The translations under genes were made by a program, and so were the position numbers. The notes under the pieces are model-generated. The model saw only the letters and a program-made list of their open reading frames with translations. It was not told the origin of the DNA and did not search any database. This document shows positions 1-5,561 of a stretch of 5,561 bases of DNA, piece after piece (positions within the stretch are counted from its first letter, which is position 1; each line of letters starts with the position of its first letter). The stretch comes from an uncultured Bacteroidota bacterium (GTDB lineage Bacteria > Bacteroidota > Bacteroidia > Chitinophagales > Chitinophagaceae): NCBI GenBank assembly GCA_903933995.1, contig CAIZMD010000301.1, forward strand, positions 1 through 5,561. The letters run 5' to 3'.

Positions 1-1495
1 AATGGTATTCCTTGTCTGCACCAATCCCGTATACCGGAAGATTATCATGACGGAACATACTAATCTGTGGCGTGAGTTTACCCATGACCACACTCACCAC
101 ATAGTCTGTAACAAAACGCTCATCCAATGCTTTTACAGTATTGAGTATTTTAACTACGTCTTCCTTGGCTTCTATTTTTTCTTTGGGGTTCAAACAGTTG
201 TCACAATTGCCACAGTTTTTTCCTTCCCAGTTCTCTCCAAAATAGTGCAACAATACTTTTCGGCGGCATACAGCAGATTCTGCATAAGCCACGGTTTCAT
301 CAATTAATTGCGCACCCACTTCTCTTTCACTCAATGGCTTGTCGCGCATAAAATGTTCCAGCTTGGAAACGTCTTTGTGCGAATAGTATAAGACACAAAG
401 CCCTTCCATTCCGTCTCTTCCAGCCCTACCCGTTTCTTGGTAATAGTTCTCAATAGATTTTGGAATATTAAAGTGAATCACAAAACGGATATCTGGTTTG
501 TCAATCCCCATACCAAAGGCAATGGTGGCTACAATTACTTGCACGTCTTCATTGAGGAATTGATCCTGTCTTTCTGCACGCAGTTTTTGATCCAGCCCTG
601 CGTGATAAGCCACAGCTTTAATGCTATTGGCTACCAAGAGTTCTGCTAATTCTTCGGTGGTCTTTCTGTTCAAGGTATAAATGATCCCACTCTTACCCTT
701 GTGACCACTAATAAATTTGACAATACTTTTTACGGTCTGGTCTTTCTTGATCTTGGGTTGAATCTCATAATAGAGATTACTCCTATTAAAAGAAGAAATA
801 TAAATATTGGGTTTGCGCAGACCAAGATTCTTTACAATATCGCTCTGCACTTTTGGGGTAGCAGTTGCAGTCAGTGCAATTACGGGAATGTCTGGATTAA
901 TAATATCCATCATCTCGCGCAAGCGTCTATACTCTGGTCTAAAATCGTGCCCCCACTCAGAAATACAGTGGGCTTCATCTACCGCAAAAAAACTAATCTT
1001 TAAATCAGAAAAATATTCTAGGTTCTCTTGTTTGGTCAGGGTTTCTGGTGCTACATAGAGTAGCTTGGTCATACCAGAAGTTAGATCGTCTTTGACCAAT
1101 TTAATCTGCCCCTTGTTTAGAGAAGAGTTAAGAAAATGCGCCACATCGTCTTTTTCACTGTAGCCACGCACTAGGTCTACTTGATTTTTCATTAGGGCAA
1201 TCAAGGGCGATACAATAATGGCACAACCCTCCATCATCATAGCAGGTAATTGATAACACAAACTCTTACCACCGCCTGTGGGCATGATCACAAATGTGTC
1301 TTGTCCGTTGAGCAAACTATTGATGGATTGTTCTTGTGTGCCTTTGAATTCGCGGAATCCAAAATATTTTTCAAGGCCTGCATAGATATCGTATTCGTGT
1401 ACCGTTGTAATGGTAGCCGTATTGTCTTTGCGGGGTGAACTTTTCTTATTGCTTTTTGCGGCAGGTTTAGCAACCGCTTTTTTGGTAGTAGCCAT
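1..1495 (-). CDS. recQ: ATP-dependent DNA helicase RecQ (partial, 3' end beyond left edge)
   Basis: RecQ is a superfamily 2, 3'-to-5' DNA helicase that acts in recombination and replication-fork repair. The frame is open from an ATG at 1495-1493 to the left edge, giving 498 codons without a stop. Helicase motifs appear in order: a motif 0 glutamine near residue 54 (FREFKGTQEQ), Walker A MPTGGGKS with Lys77, the DEAH box at 173-176, TATAT motif III, and motif VI QETGRAGRDG from residue 353. The zinc-binding module follows with Cys410, Cys428, Cys431 and Cys434, then the start of the RQC winged helix ending in GIGADKEYH. An HRDC domain would lie outside the window. The first 25 or so residues are a Lys/Ala-rich basic tail before the catalytic core. 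The start has no Shine-Dalgarno sequence, which is usual for Bacteroidetes. It is transcribed divergently from kdsD. The family call is very secure; the total length is unknown. Confidence 0.96.
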   Translation of the reverse strand, partial: MATTKKAVAKPAAKSNKKSSPRKDNTATITTVHEYDIYAGLEKYFGFREFKGTQEQSINSLLNGQDTFVIMPTGGGKSLCYQLPAMMMEGCAIIVSPLIALMKNQVDLVRGYSEKDDVAHFLNSSLNKGQIKLVKDDLTSGMTKLLYVAPETLTKQENLEYFSDLKISFFAVDEAHCISEWGHDFRPEYRRLREMMDIINPDIPVIALTATATPKVQSDIVKNLGLRKPNIYISSFNRSNLYYEIQPKIKKDQTVKSIVKFISGHKGKSGIIYTLNRKTTEELAELLVANSIKAVAYHAGLDQKLRAERQDQFLNEDVQVIVATIAFGMGIDKPDIRFVIHFNIPKSIENYYQETGRAGRDGMEGLCVLYYSHKDVSKLEHFMRDKPLSEREVGAQLIDETVAYAESAVCRRKVLLHYFGENWEGKNCGNCDNCLNPKEKIEAKEDVVKILNTVKALDERFVTDYVVSVVMGKLTPQISMFRHDNLPVYGIGADKEYH

Positions 1496-1601
1496 GTATC
1501 GAATATATTTTGGCCCCAAAAAGGAACCACTATTGTTATAAAAGTTAACGCTTTTTGCCGGGAATTCCCCTTAAATTTTCCTAAGCTTGATTTTTACTGG
1601 G

Positions 1602-1629
1602 AATCGGTTGGCAATCCGGATAATCGGTT
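1602..1629. repeat. Direct repeat AATCGGTT x2 flanking a palindrome
   Basis: Two identical 8-mers AATCGGTT start 20 bp apart, and the palindrome ATCCGGAT sits between them. A 20-bp period places both copies on nearly the same face of the helix, as expected for a tandem operator. The location in the recQ-kdsD divergent promoter region fits a regulatory site. The repeats are seen directly; the operator role is inference and chance is possible. Confidence 0.35.
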
Positions 1630-1713
1630 CCGGTTTTAGTATATAAAATCCTAAAAAAGGGTAGCGAAGTTAACGAAACCCGCCCTGAAATGCTAGTTAA
1701 AGCTGTTAAAGTT

Positions 1714-1721
1714 TACATTTG
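1714..1721 (+). promoter_or_regulatory. Candidate Bacteroidetes -7 promoter element for kdsD
   Basis: The octamer TACATTTG matches the Bacteroidetes -7 consensus TAnnTTTG exactly. It ends 6 bp before the ATG at 1728, so transcription would start at or within a few bases of the start codon and the mRNA would be leaderless or nearly so. No TTG or TTTG lies at the usual -33 distance; that area instead holds the tandem GTTAAAG repeats. One octamer match in an AT-rich region is modest evidence. Confidence 0.35.
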
Positions 1722-1727
1722 CAGGGC

Positions 1728-2690
1728 ATGAAAGCAAATATCGCCGCAACGGCCCTTAGAACCATTCAATTAGAAGCCCAGTCCATTAGCGGATTGGCCC
1801 CTTTTATCAATGAAACATTTGAGAAAGCCATTGCTACTATTCATGCTTCCAAGGGTAGGTTGGTCATTTCTGGGATTGGCAAATCGGCCATAGTGGCCCA
1901 GAAAATTGTGGCCACCCTGAATTCAACCGGTACTCCGGCCCTATTTATGCACGCTGCAGACGCTATTCACGGTGACCTGGGTATGGTGCAGGATGAAGAC
2001 GTGGTTATGATTATTAGCAAGAGTGGCGAGAGTCCTGAAATCAAAGTGTTGGTTCCCTTGATTCGCAATTTTGGCAATACCCTGATTGGGATGGTGGGAA
2101 ATAGAGAGAGCTTTTTGGCCAAGGAATCTGATATTTTGTTAGATACTACGGTTGAGCAAGAAGCCTGCCCCAATAACCTGGCTCCCACCAGTAGCACCAC
2201 GGCCCAAATGGTGATGGGAGACGTGATTGCGGTTTGCCTCATGGAACTCAATGGATTTAATGGCCGCGATTTTGCCAAATACCATCCTGGTGGCAATCTG
2301 GGTAAGCGTTTGTATTTACGCGTGGGCGATTTAAGCAAGGCTAATGAGGTTCCACAAGTAGCCATCAACGCCAGTTTAAAAGAAGTGATTGTAGAAATTA
2401 CCCAAAAAAGACTGGGTCTCACTGCGGTTTTAAACCAAGAAGGCCAATTGCAAGGTATTATCACCGATGGTGACCTGCGTAGGATGCTGGAGAAAAGTAG
2501 CAGCATTGACCAAATTACCGCTGCAGATATCTTGAGTCCCAAACCCAAAACCATTACCCCAGAGACCCTGGCGGTTGAAGCCTTAGAATTAATGCGCAAG
2601 AATGATATTAGCGCCCTCTTAGTGGTGGAAGATCAACGCTATCTAGGGGTTCTTCATTTGCACGATCTGGTACGCGAAGGAATTGTTTAA
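1728..2690 (+). CDS. kdsD: D-arabinose-5-phosphate isomerase (KdsD/KpsF/GutQ family)
   Basis: This enzyme interconverts ribulose-5-phosphate and arabinose-5-phosphate, the first step toward Kdo for lipopolysaccharide, in the cytoplasm. The 320-residue product is close to the usual length (about 320-330). It has an SIS domain (about residues 30-175) with GIGKSA (Lys52), the histidine of AIHGDLGMV (His81), SKSGES (Glu101), the EACPNNLAPTSSTT segment (Glu146) and YHPGGNLGKRL (His186). These correspond to the catalytic Lys, Glu and His positions known for E. coli KdsD. Two CBS domains follow, at about 203-256 and 266-320. The ATG at 1728 is preferred over an in-frame TTG at 1719, because the TTG overlaps a -7 promoter match and family members start near MKANI. 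manC follows 76 bp downstream, consistent with a shared envelope-sugar role. A capsule-specific or GutQ-like paralogue cannot be excluded from sequence alone. Confidence 0.92.
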   Translation: MKANIAATALRTIQLEAQSISGLAPFINETFEKAIATIHASKGRLVISGIGKSAIVAQKIVATLNSTGTPALFMHAADAIHGDLGMVQDEDVVMIISKSGESPEIKVLVPLIRNFGNTLIGMVGNRESFLAKESDILLDTTVEQEACPNNLAPTSSTTAQMVMGDVIAVCLMELNGFNGRDFAKYHPGGNLGKRLYLRVGDLSKANEVPQVAINASLKEVIVEITQKRLGLTAVLNQEGQLQGIITDGDLRRMLEKSSSIDQITAADILSPKPKTITPETLAVEALELMRKNDISALLVVEDQRYLGVLHLHDLVREGIV

Positions 2691-2766
2691 TCCAAGCAAT
2701 AAGTCACAGGCTATCAACGTTTTTAGCCCGTATCATTCCCTAAAATGAGTTAAACCTGTTTCCCAC

Positions 2767-3849
2767 ATGAATAAGCACCATTATGTAGCCATTATGGCTG
2801 GAGGTATCGGCAGTAGATTTTGGCCAAAAAGCCGTACCAGTTATCCAAAACAGTTTCTAGACATTCTGAATACCGGTAAGTCATTGATCCGCTGGACCTA
2901 TGAGCGTTATGCCGCATTTATTCCAGTTGAGAATATCTTCATAGTTACTTCTGAAGAATATGTTTCTATCTGTGCCGAGCAATTGCCCGAACTGCCCTTA
3001 GAAAATATCTTGGCTGAGCCTAGCAGAAAAAACACCGCACCCTGTGTGGCGTATATTTCTTACAAGCTTTTACAAAAAGATCCAGAAGCCGCGCTGATTG
3101 TGGCTCCTAGTGATCATATGATCTTGGACCAAGAAGCATTCCGCGCTATTACTGCTAAGGCCTTGGATTTTGTAACACAGATCAAGTCATTGGTTACACT
3201 GGGTATTAAACCTACGCATCCCAATACAGGATACGGTTATATTCAACACGAGCCATTGGCCGCTGGCGATGGTATTTACAAAGTGAAAACCTTTACAGAG
3301 AAGCCCAATCTGGAATTGGCTAAGACCTTTTTGGCCTCCGGCGATTTTCTTTGGAATGCAGGGATCTTTGTATGGCAGGTGAAAAATGTGATGAAGGCTT
3401 TTGAACAGTATCAGCCAGAAATGTATGAGCTGTTTGACAATGAGAAAGCCCATTTTAATACTGCTGGTGAAAAAGACGCCATTAACCGCATCTATCCATT
3501 GTGCACCAATGTTTCTATTGACTTTGCCATTATGGAAAAAGCAGATAATGTATTTGTAATTCCTTCTTCTTTTGGCTGGAGCGATCTGGGAACCTGGAAC
3601 TCAGCATATGATAACCTAGACAAAGATTACTTGGGTAATGCAGTGACCAGCGATAACGTGATTGTGATTGACGCTACCAAGTGTATGATCTCTGCCAACC
3701 ACGATAAATTGGTCTTGGTTCAAGGGATTGATGACTGTATTGTCATTGACACCAAGGATGTGTTGATGATCTGCAAAAAAGAAAAAGAACAAGCGATTAA
3801 GGAATATGTTGCCGAAGTAAAAAGGAATAAAGGCGACAAATATCTATAA
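2767..3849 (+). CDS. manC: Mannose-1-phosphate guanylyltransferase (GDP-mannose synthesis)
   Basis: The enzyme joins GTP and mannose-1-phosphate to give GDP-mannose and pyrophosphate, supplying mannose- and fucose-type residues for O-antigen, capsule or protein glycans. The nucleotidyltransferase fold is clear: AGGIGSRFWPKSRTSYPKQF (residues 11-30) is the pyrophosphorylase signature, followed by EPSRKNTAP (84-92), the metal-site region APSDH (113-117), GYGYI (155-159), FTEKP (176-180), WNAGIF (196-201), DFAIMEK (252-258) and WSDLGTW (271-277). A short C-terminal beta-helix-like segment ends the protein. At 360 residues it is the short, single-function form; the phosphomannose isomerase domain of about 470-residue ManC proteins is absent. 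No Shine-Dalgarno and no TAnnTTTG match lie in the 76-bp gap upstream, so it is probably cotranscribed with kdsD. A strong terminator lies 20 bp after the stop. Confidence 0.94.
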   Translation: MNKHHYVAIMAGGIGSRFWPKSRTSYPKQFLDILNTGKSLIRWTYERYAAFIPVENIFIVTSEEYVSICAEQLPELPLENILAEPSRKNTAPCVAYISYKLLQKDPEAALIVAPSDHMILDQEAFRAITAKALDFVTQIKSLVTLGIKPTHPNTGYGYIQHEPLAAGDGIYKVKTFTEKPNLELAKTFLASGDFLWNAGIFVWQVKNVMKAFEQYQPEMYELFDNEKAHFNTAGEKDAINRIYPLCTNVSIDFAIMEKADNVFVIPSSFGWSDLGTWNSAYDNLDKDYLGNAVTSDNVIVIDATKCMISANHDKLVLVQGIDDCIVIDTKDVLMICKKEKEQAIKEYVAEVKRNKGDKYL

Positions 3850-3868
3850 TAAATTATATGAGTTTTAT

Positions 3869-3901
3869 AAGCCCTGATTCTAAGAATCGGGGCTTTTTTT
3901 T
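3869..3901 (+). terminator. Intrinsic terminator after manC
   Basis: A 12-bp stem pairs 3869-3880 with 3884-3895 across a TAA triloop (3881-3883); all pairs are Watson-Crick except one T-G wobble. The distal strand runs into eight consecutive T residues (3894-3901). It lies 20 bp past the manC stop. The opposite strand lacks a comparable T run, so it should end only rightward transcripts, closing the probable kdsD-manC unit and insulating the next gene. Confidence 0.94.
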
Positions 3902-3921
3902 AGGGAATAGGCCAGTTTTAG

Positions 3922-3948
3922 ATTTTGTTTGATGGTTTCTAACAAAAT
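3922..3948. repeat. 8-bp inverted repeat upstream of the FabH-like gene
   Basis: ATTTTGTT (3922-3929) and AACAAAAT (3941-3948) are perfect inverted copies separated by 11 bp, so the half-site centres are 19 bp apart, about two helical turns. The element ends 24 bp before the candidate -7 box of the following gene. The geometry suits a dimeric helix-turn-helix regulator, but the arms are AT-rich and could arise by chance. Confidence 0.35.
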
Positions 3949-3972
3949 GAGGCAAAGGGTTGCATAATTGTT

Positions 3973-3980
3973 TAAATTTG
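3973..3980 (+). promoter_or_regulatory. Candidate Bacteroidetes -7 promoter element for the FabH-like gene
   Basis: TAAATTTG is an exact match to TAnnTTTG, placed 33 bp before the ATG at 4014. This would give a leader of roughly 25 bases, which is ordinary. Because a strong terminator precedes this gene, it needs its own promoter, and this is the best candidate in the gap. No well-spaced -33 TTG is visible. Confidence 0.45.
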
Positions 3981-4013
3981 AATGCTTTGATTTGATAAAG
4001 TTAATCGAACATT

Positions 4014-5093
4014 ATGCCTCTACTTAAAACCGTGATTACCGGAACCGGGTCCTATATCCCACCCCATATCAAGACCAATCAGGATTTTGTGAACCAAGCT
4101 TTTTATGGAGAGGATCATCAACCACTCACTACACCTGCTACAGAAATAGTAGAGAAATTCAAAGACATTACGGGAATTGAAGAGCGCCGCTATGCGGGTC
4201 ATGAATTCAATAGTTCTGATATGGCACTCATTGCCGCCAAACACGCTATTGATGATGCGGGTGTGGATCCTGAAACAATTGACCAGATTATTTTTGCGCA
4301 CAATTTTGGCAATATTGTTACAGGCAGTATTCAGTCCGATGCCTTACCTGCACTAGCTTCTAGGGTAAAACAAGGATTGGGGATTCGCAATCCTGCTTGC
4401 GTGGCTTATGATATTTTATTTGGTTGCCCCGGTTGGATTCAGGGTGTGATTCAAGGCCATGCTTATATTATGGCAGGAATGGCTAAAAAATGTTTGGTCA
4501 TTGGTTCAGAGACATTGAGCCGTGTGATTGACCACTATGATAGAGACAGTATGATCTTTAGTGATGGTGCTGGTGCCTGCGTCATTGAAGCAGTAGAAGA
4601 ATCAGAAAATGGCGCAGGTATTTTGTCTGTGAGTGCACAAAGTCATTGTGTAGATGAAGCATACTATCTGCAATACGGTGCTTCTAATTTTCCAGACTCG
4701 GACCCCAATGTGCGTTACATGAAAATGAAGGGCAGAAAGGTATACGAATACGCCATTAAGAATGTGCCACTAGCCATGAAGGATTGTATTGACAAAGCGG
4801 GTTTACACGTTACCGATGTTAAGAAATTCTTCCTTCATCAAGCTAATGAAAAAATGGACGAGGGATTTGTAAAAGCGCTTTATAGATTATATGGCATTAA
4901 AGAAGTACCAAAATTTATCATGCCCATGAGCATACATAAATTGGGTAATAGTTCTGTGGCCACTATTCCTACTTTATACGATTTGGTAAAACGCGGAGAA
5001 ATGCAGGAACACGAAATTGCAGCAGGAGACATAGTAGTCTTTGCCTCAGTTGGTGCAGGCATGAATATCAATGCTTTTTGTTACCGAGTTTAA
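4014..5093 (+). CDS. 3-oxoacyl-ACP synthase III family protein (FabH-like)
   Basis: This is a thiolase-fold ketoacyl synthase of the FabH type, which condenses an acyl-thioester primer with malonyl-ACP by decarboxylation. The catalytic triad is intact: Cys138 in FGCPGW, His275 in HQAN and Asn312 in LGNSSVA. Other family marks are GTGSYIPP at the N-terminus, TGIEERRYA (53-61), SDGAGA (183-188) and the C-terminal SVGAGMNINAF. At 359 residues it is longer than classical FabH (about 317), in part because of about 13 extra residues between Asn22 and the TGIEER motif. In that stretch the tryptophan and arginine that contact CoA in E. coli FabH are not conserved. It looks like the conserved Bacteroidetes FabH-like clade rather than the housekeeping FabH, so the native primer is uncertain and no symbol is given. 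It probably has its own promoter after the manC terminator. TAA is followed at once by an in-frame TAG. Confidence 0.9.
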   Translation: MPLLKTVITGTGSYIPPHIKTNQDFVNQAFYGEDHQPLTTPATEIVEKFKDITGIEERRYAGHEFNSSDMALIAAKHAIDDAGVDPETIDQIIFAHNFGNIVTGSIQSDALPALASRVKQGLGIRNPACVAYDILFGCPGWIQGVIQGHAYIMAGMAKKCLVIGSETLSRVIDHYDRDSMIFSDGAGACVIEAVEESENGAGILSVSAQSHCVDEAYYLQYGASNFPDSDPNVRYMKMKGRKVYEYAIKNVPLAMKDCIDKAGLHVTDVKKFFLHQANEKMDEGFVKALYRLYGIKEVPKFIMPMSIHKLGNSSVATIPTLYDLVKRGEMQEHEIAAGDIVVFASVGAGMNINAFCYRV

Positions 5094-5561
5094 TAGCCTC
5101 TTACATTCTTTCCTTCCATATAATTTAGGAAGGCTTTGTTCACCACGCGGTTACCTCCAGCTGTTGGATAGTTTCCGGTAAAGTACCAGTCACCCGTGTT
5201 GGTTGGACAACAATCGTGTAGGTCTTCAATGGTTTGATAGATGACTTCTACATTGATTTTGGAACCTTCTGGTGTAATCAATTGGGCAATCTTATCTGAA
5301 ATCTCTAGGGTACTAAAAGGCTTATAAATAGAACGCACTACATTCTCTGTATGCAATTGACCCGTGCGTTGTAATTCCTTGATTTTTTCTGCAGCATCAG
5401 TAAGTACATGCTCCATATTTCTATCTTTCAACAAGGCAACTGCTGCGCGGAAGGCAATAAAATCGCCTAGCTTACTCATGTCAATTCCATAGCAATCGGG
5501 GTAGCGGATCTGTGGAGCAGAACTTACTACTAAGATTTTCTTTGGAGACAATCGCGTTAGC
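5090..5561 (-). CDS. Amidophosphoribosyltransferase-like protein, C-terminal part (5' end beyond right edge)
   Basis: The frame is open from the right edge to a TAA at 5092-5090, giving 156 residues of the C-terminus. No true start lies in the window: the TTG at 5551 is internal, since the frame continues upstream as LTR before LSPKK. The segment SSAPQIRYPDCYGIDM resembles the phosphoribosyltransferase region of PurF-type enzymes, where a YGIDM motif is conserved. The tail, with SIYKPFS, IYQTIEDLHD, GDWYFTGNYPT and a final EGKNVRGY, is as I recall from the long (about 600-630 residue) Bacteroidetes amidophosphoribosyltransferase. PurF moves glutamine amide nitrogen onto PRPP in the first step of purine synthesis. 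Many Bacteroidetes also carry a shorter PurF, so this may be a paralogue with another acceptor. It converges on the FabH-like gene, and the two coding regions overlap by four bases. Confidence 0.78.
   Translation of the reverse strand, partial: LTRLSPKKILVVSSAPQIRYPDCYGIDMSKLGDFIAFRAAVALLKDRNMEHVLTDAAEKIKELQRTGQLHTENVVRSIYKPFSTLEISDKIAQLITPEGSKINVEVIYQTIEDLHDCCPTNTGDWYFTGNYPTAGGNRVVNKAFLNYMEGKNVRGY

Larger units (their letters stand above)
1496..1727. promoter_or_regulatory. Divergent intergenic region between recQ and kdsD
   Basis: This non-coding stretch of about 230 bp must carry the promoters for recQ (leftward) and kdsD (rightward). It holds a 10-bp perfect palindrome GGGAATTCCC (1560-1569), two copies of AAGTTAACG (1542-1550 and 1667-1675), two copies of AATCGGTT 20 bp apart (1602-1609 and 1622-1629) flanking the palindrome ATCCGGAT (1614-1621), and a tandem GTTAAAG pair (1696-1702 and 1705-1711). 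The only exact TAnnTTTG match lies just before kdsD. For recQ only 7-of-8 matches exist on the minus strand (1540-1547 and 1500-1507), neither with a well-placed -33 TTG. No small open frame with coding character was seen. Which repeats are functional is not known. Confidence 0.6.

Noticed and set aside
701..1003. Plus-strand open frames of about 60-100 codons across 2-1438
   Set aside because: All are antisense to the continuous recQ frame, which has every helicase motif in order; their translations show no family features.
1500..1507. Minus-strand TATATTCG as a recQ -7 promoter element
   Set aside because: It matches TAnnTTTG at only 7 of 8 positions and has no spaced -33 TTG, so it is no better than the other near match at 1540-1547.
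1288..1530. An 80-codon minus-strand frame beginning upstream of the recQ start
   Set aside because: It is out of frame with recQ and overlaps its conserved N-terminal coding region, so it is a shadow and not an upstream gene.
1540..1555. AAAAG/CTTTT hairpin in the recQ-kdsD intergenic region
   Set aside because: It is five weak pairs upstream of both starts and cannot be a terminator for either gene; most likely AT-rich chance.
1967..2599. A 210-codon open frame on the minus strand opposite kdsD
   Set aside because: It lies wholly antisense to a gene with full SIS and CBS motifs, shows no recognisable domain, and its Ser/Leu/Ile-rich low-information composition is typical of an antisense shadow.
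2721..2745. TTTTAG/CTAAAA inverted repeat between kdsD and manC
   Set aside because: The stem is only 6 bp and AT-rich, the loop is 13 bases and no T run follows, so it does not qualify as a terminator or attenuator.
1..5561. An undescribed defence, mobile or biosynthetic system
   Set aside because: All five coding regions belong to well-known families, no transposase, integrase, CRISPR repeat, tRNA or att-like duplication was seen, and the gaps are too short for further genes.

Overview
The window looks like an ordinary chromosomal stretch from a member of the Bacteroidetes, most likely close to the Chitinophagaceae. The evidence is the moderate-to-low GC content, the absence of clear Shine-Dalgarno sequences before any start, two matches to the Bacteroidetes -7 promoter motif TAnnTTTG, and protein variants typical of the phylum: a short ManC without an isomerase domain, a FabH-like synthase with the FGCPGW active-site signature, and the long amidophosphoribosyltransferase ending in YFTGNYPT-type sequence. 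The genus call is inference from remembered family sequences, since no search could be run.

Layout from left to right. The 5' two-thirds of recQ (DNA helicase) lies on the minus strand and runs off the left edge. A divergent intergenic region of about 230 bp, with several short direct and inverted repeats, separates it from kdsD (arabinose-5-phosphate isomerase, plus strand). manC (mannose-1-phosphate guanylyltransferase) follows 76 bp later and is closed by a strong intrinsic terminator. After a 164-bp gap that holds the terminator, an 8-bp inverted repeat and a candidate promoter comes a 359-residue FabH-like ketoacyl synthase on the plus strand. Its stop codon overlaps the stop codon of a convergent minus-strand gene, the 3' end of an amidophosphoribosyltransferase-like gene that runs off the right edge.

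kdsD and manC both make activated-sugar precursors for the cell envelope: Kdo for lipopolysaccharide and GDP-mannose for O-antigen, capsule or glycoprotein glycans. They probably share a transcript that ends at the terminator. recQ (DNA repair), the FabH-like gene (acyl-chain condensation) and the purine-type transferase appear to be independent neighbours. No mobile element, CRISPR array, tRNA or rRNA was seen, and nothing indicates a novel multi-gene system. The points worth a second look are regulatory (a possibly leaderless kdsD start, repeats in the intergenic regions, overlapping convergent stops) and the altered substrate-entrance region of the FabH-like enzyme.
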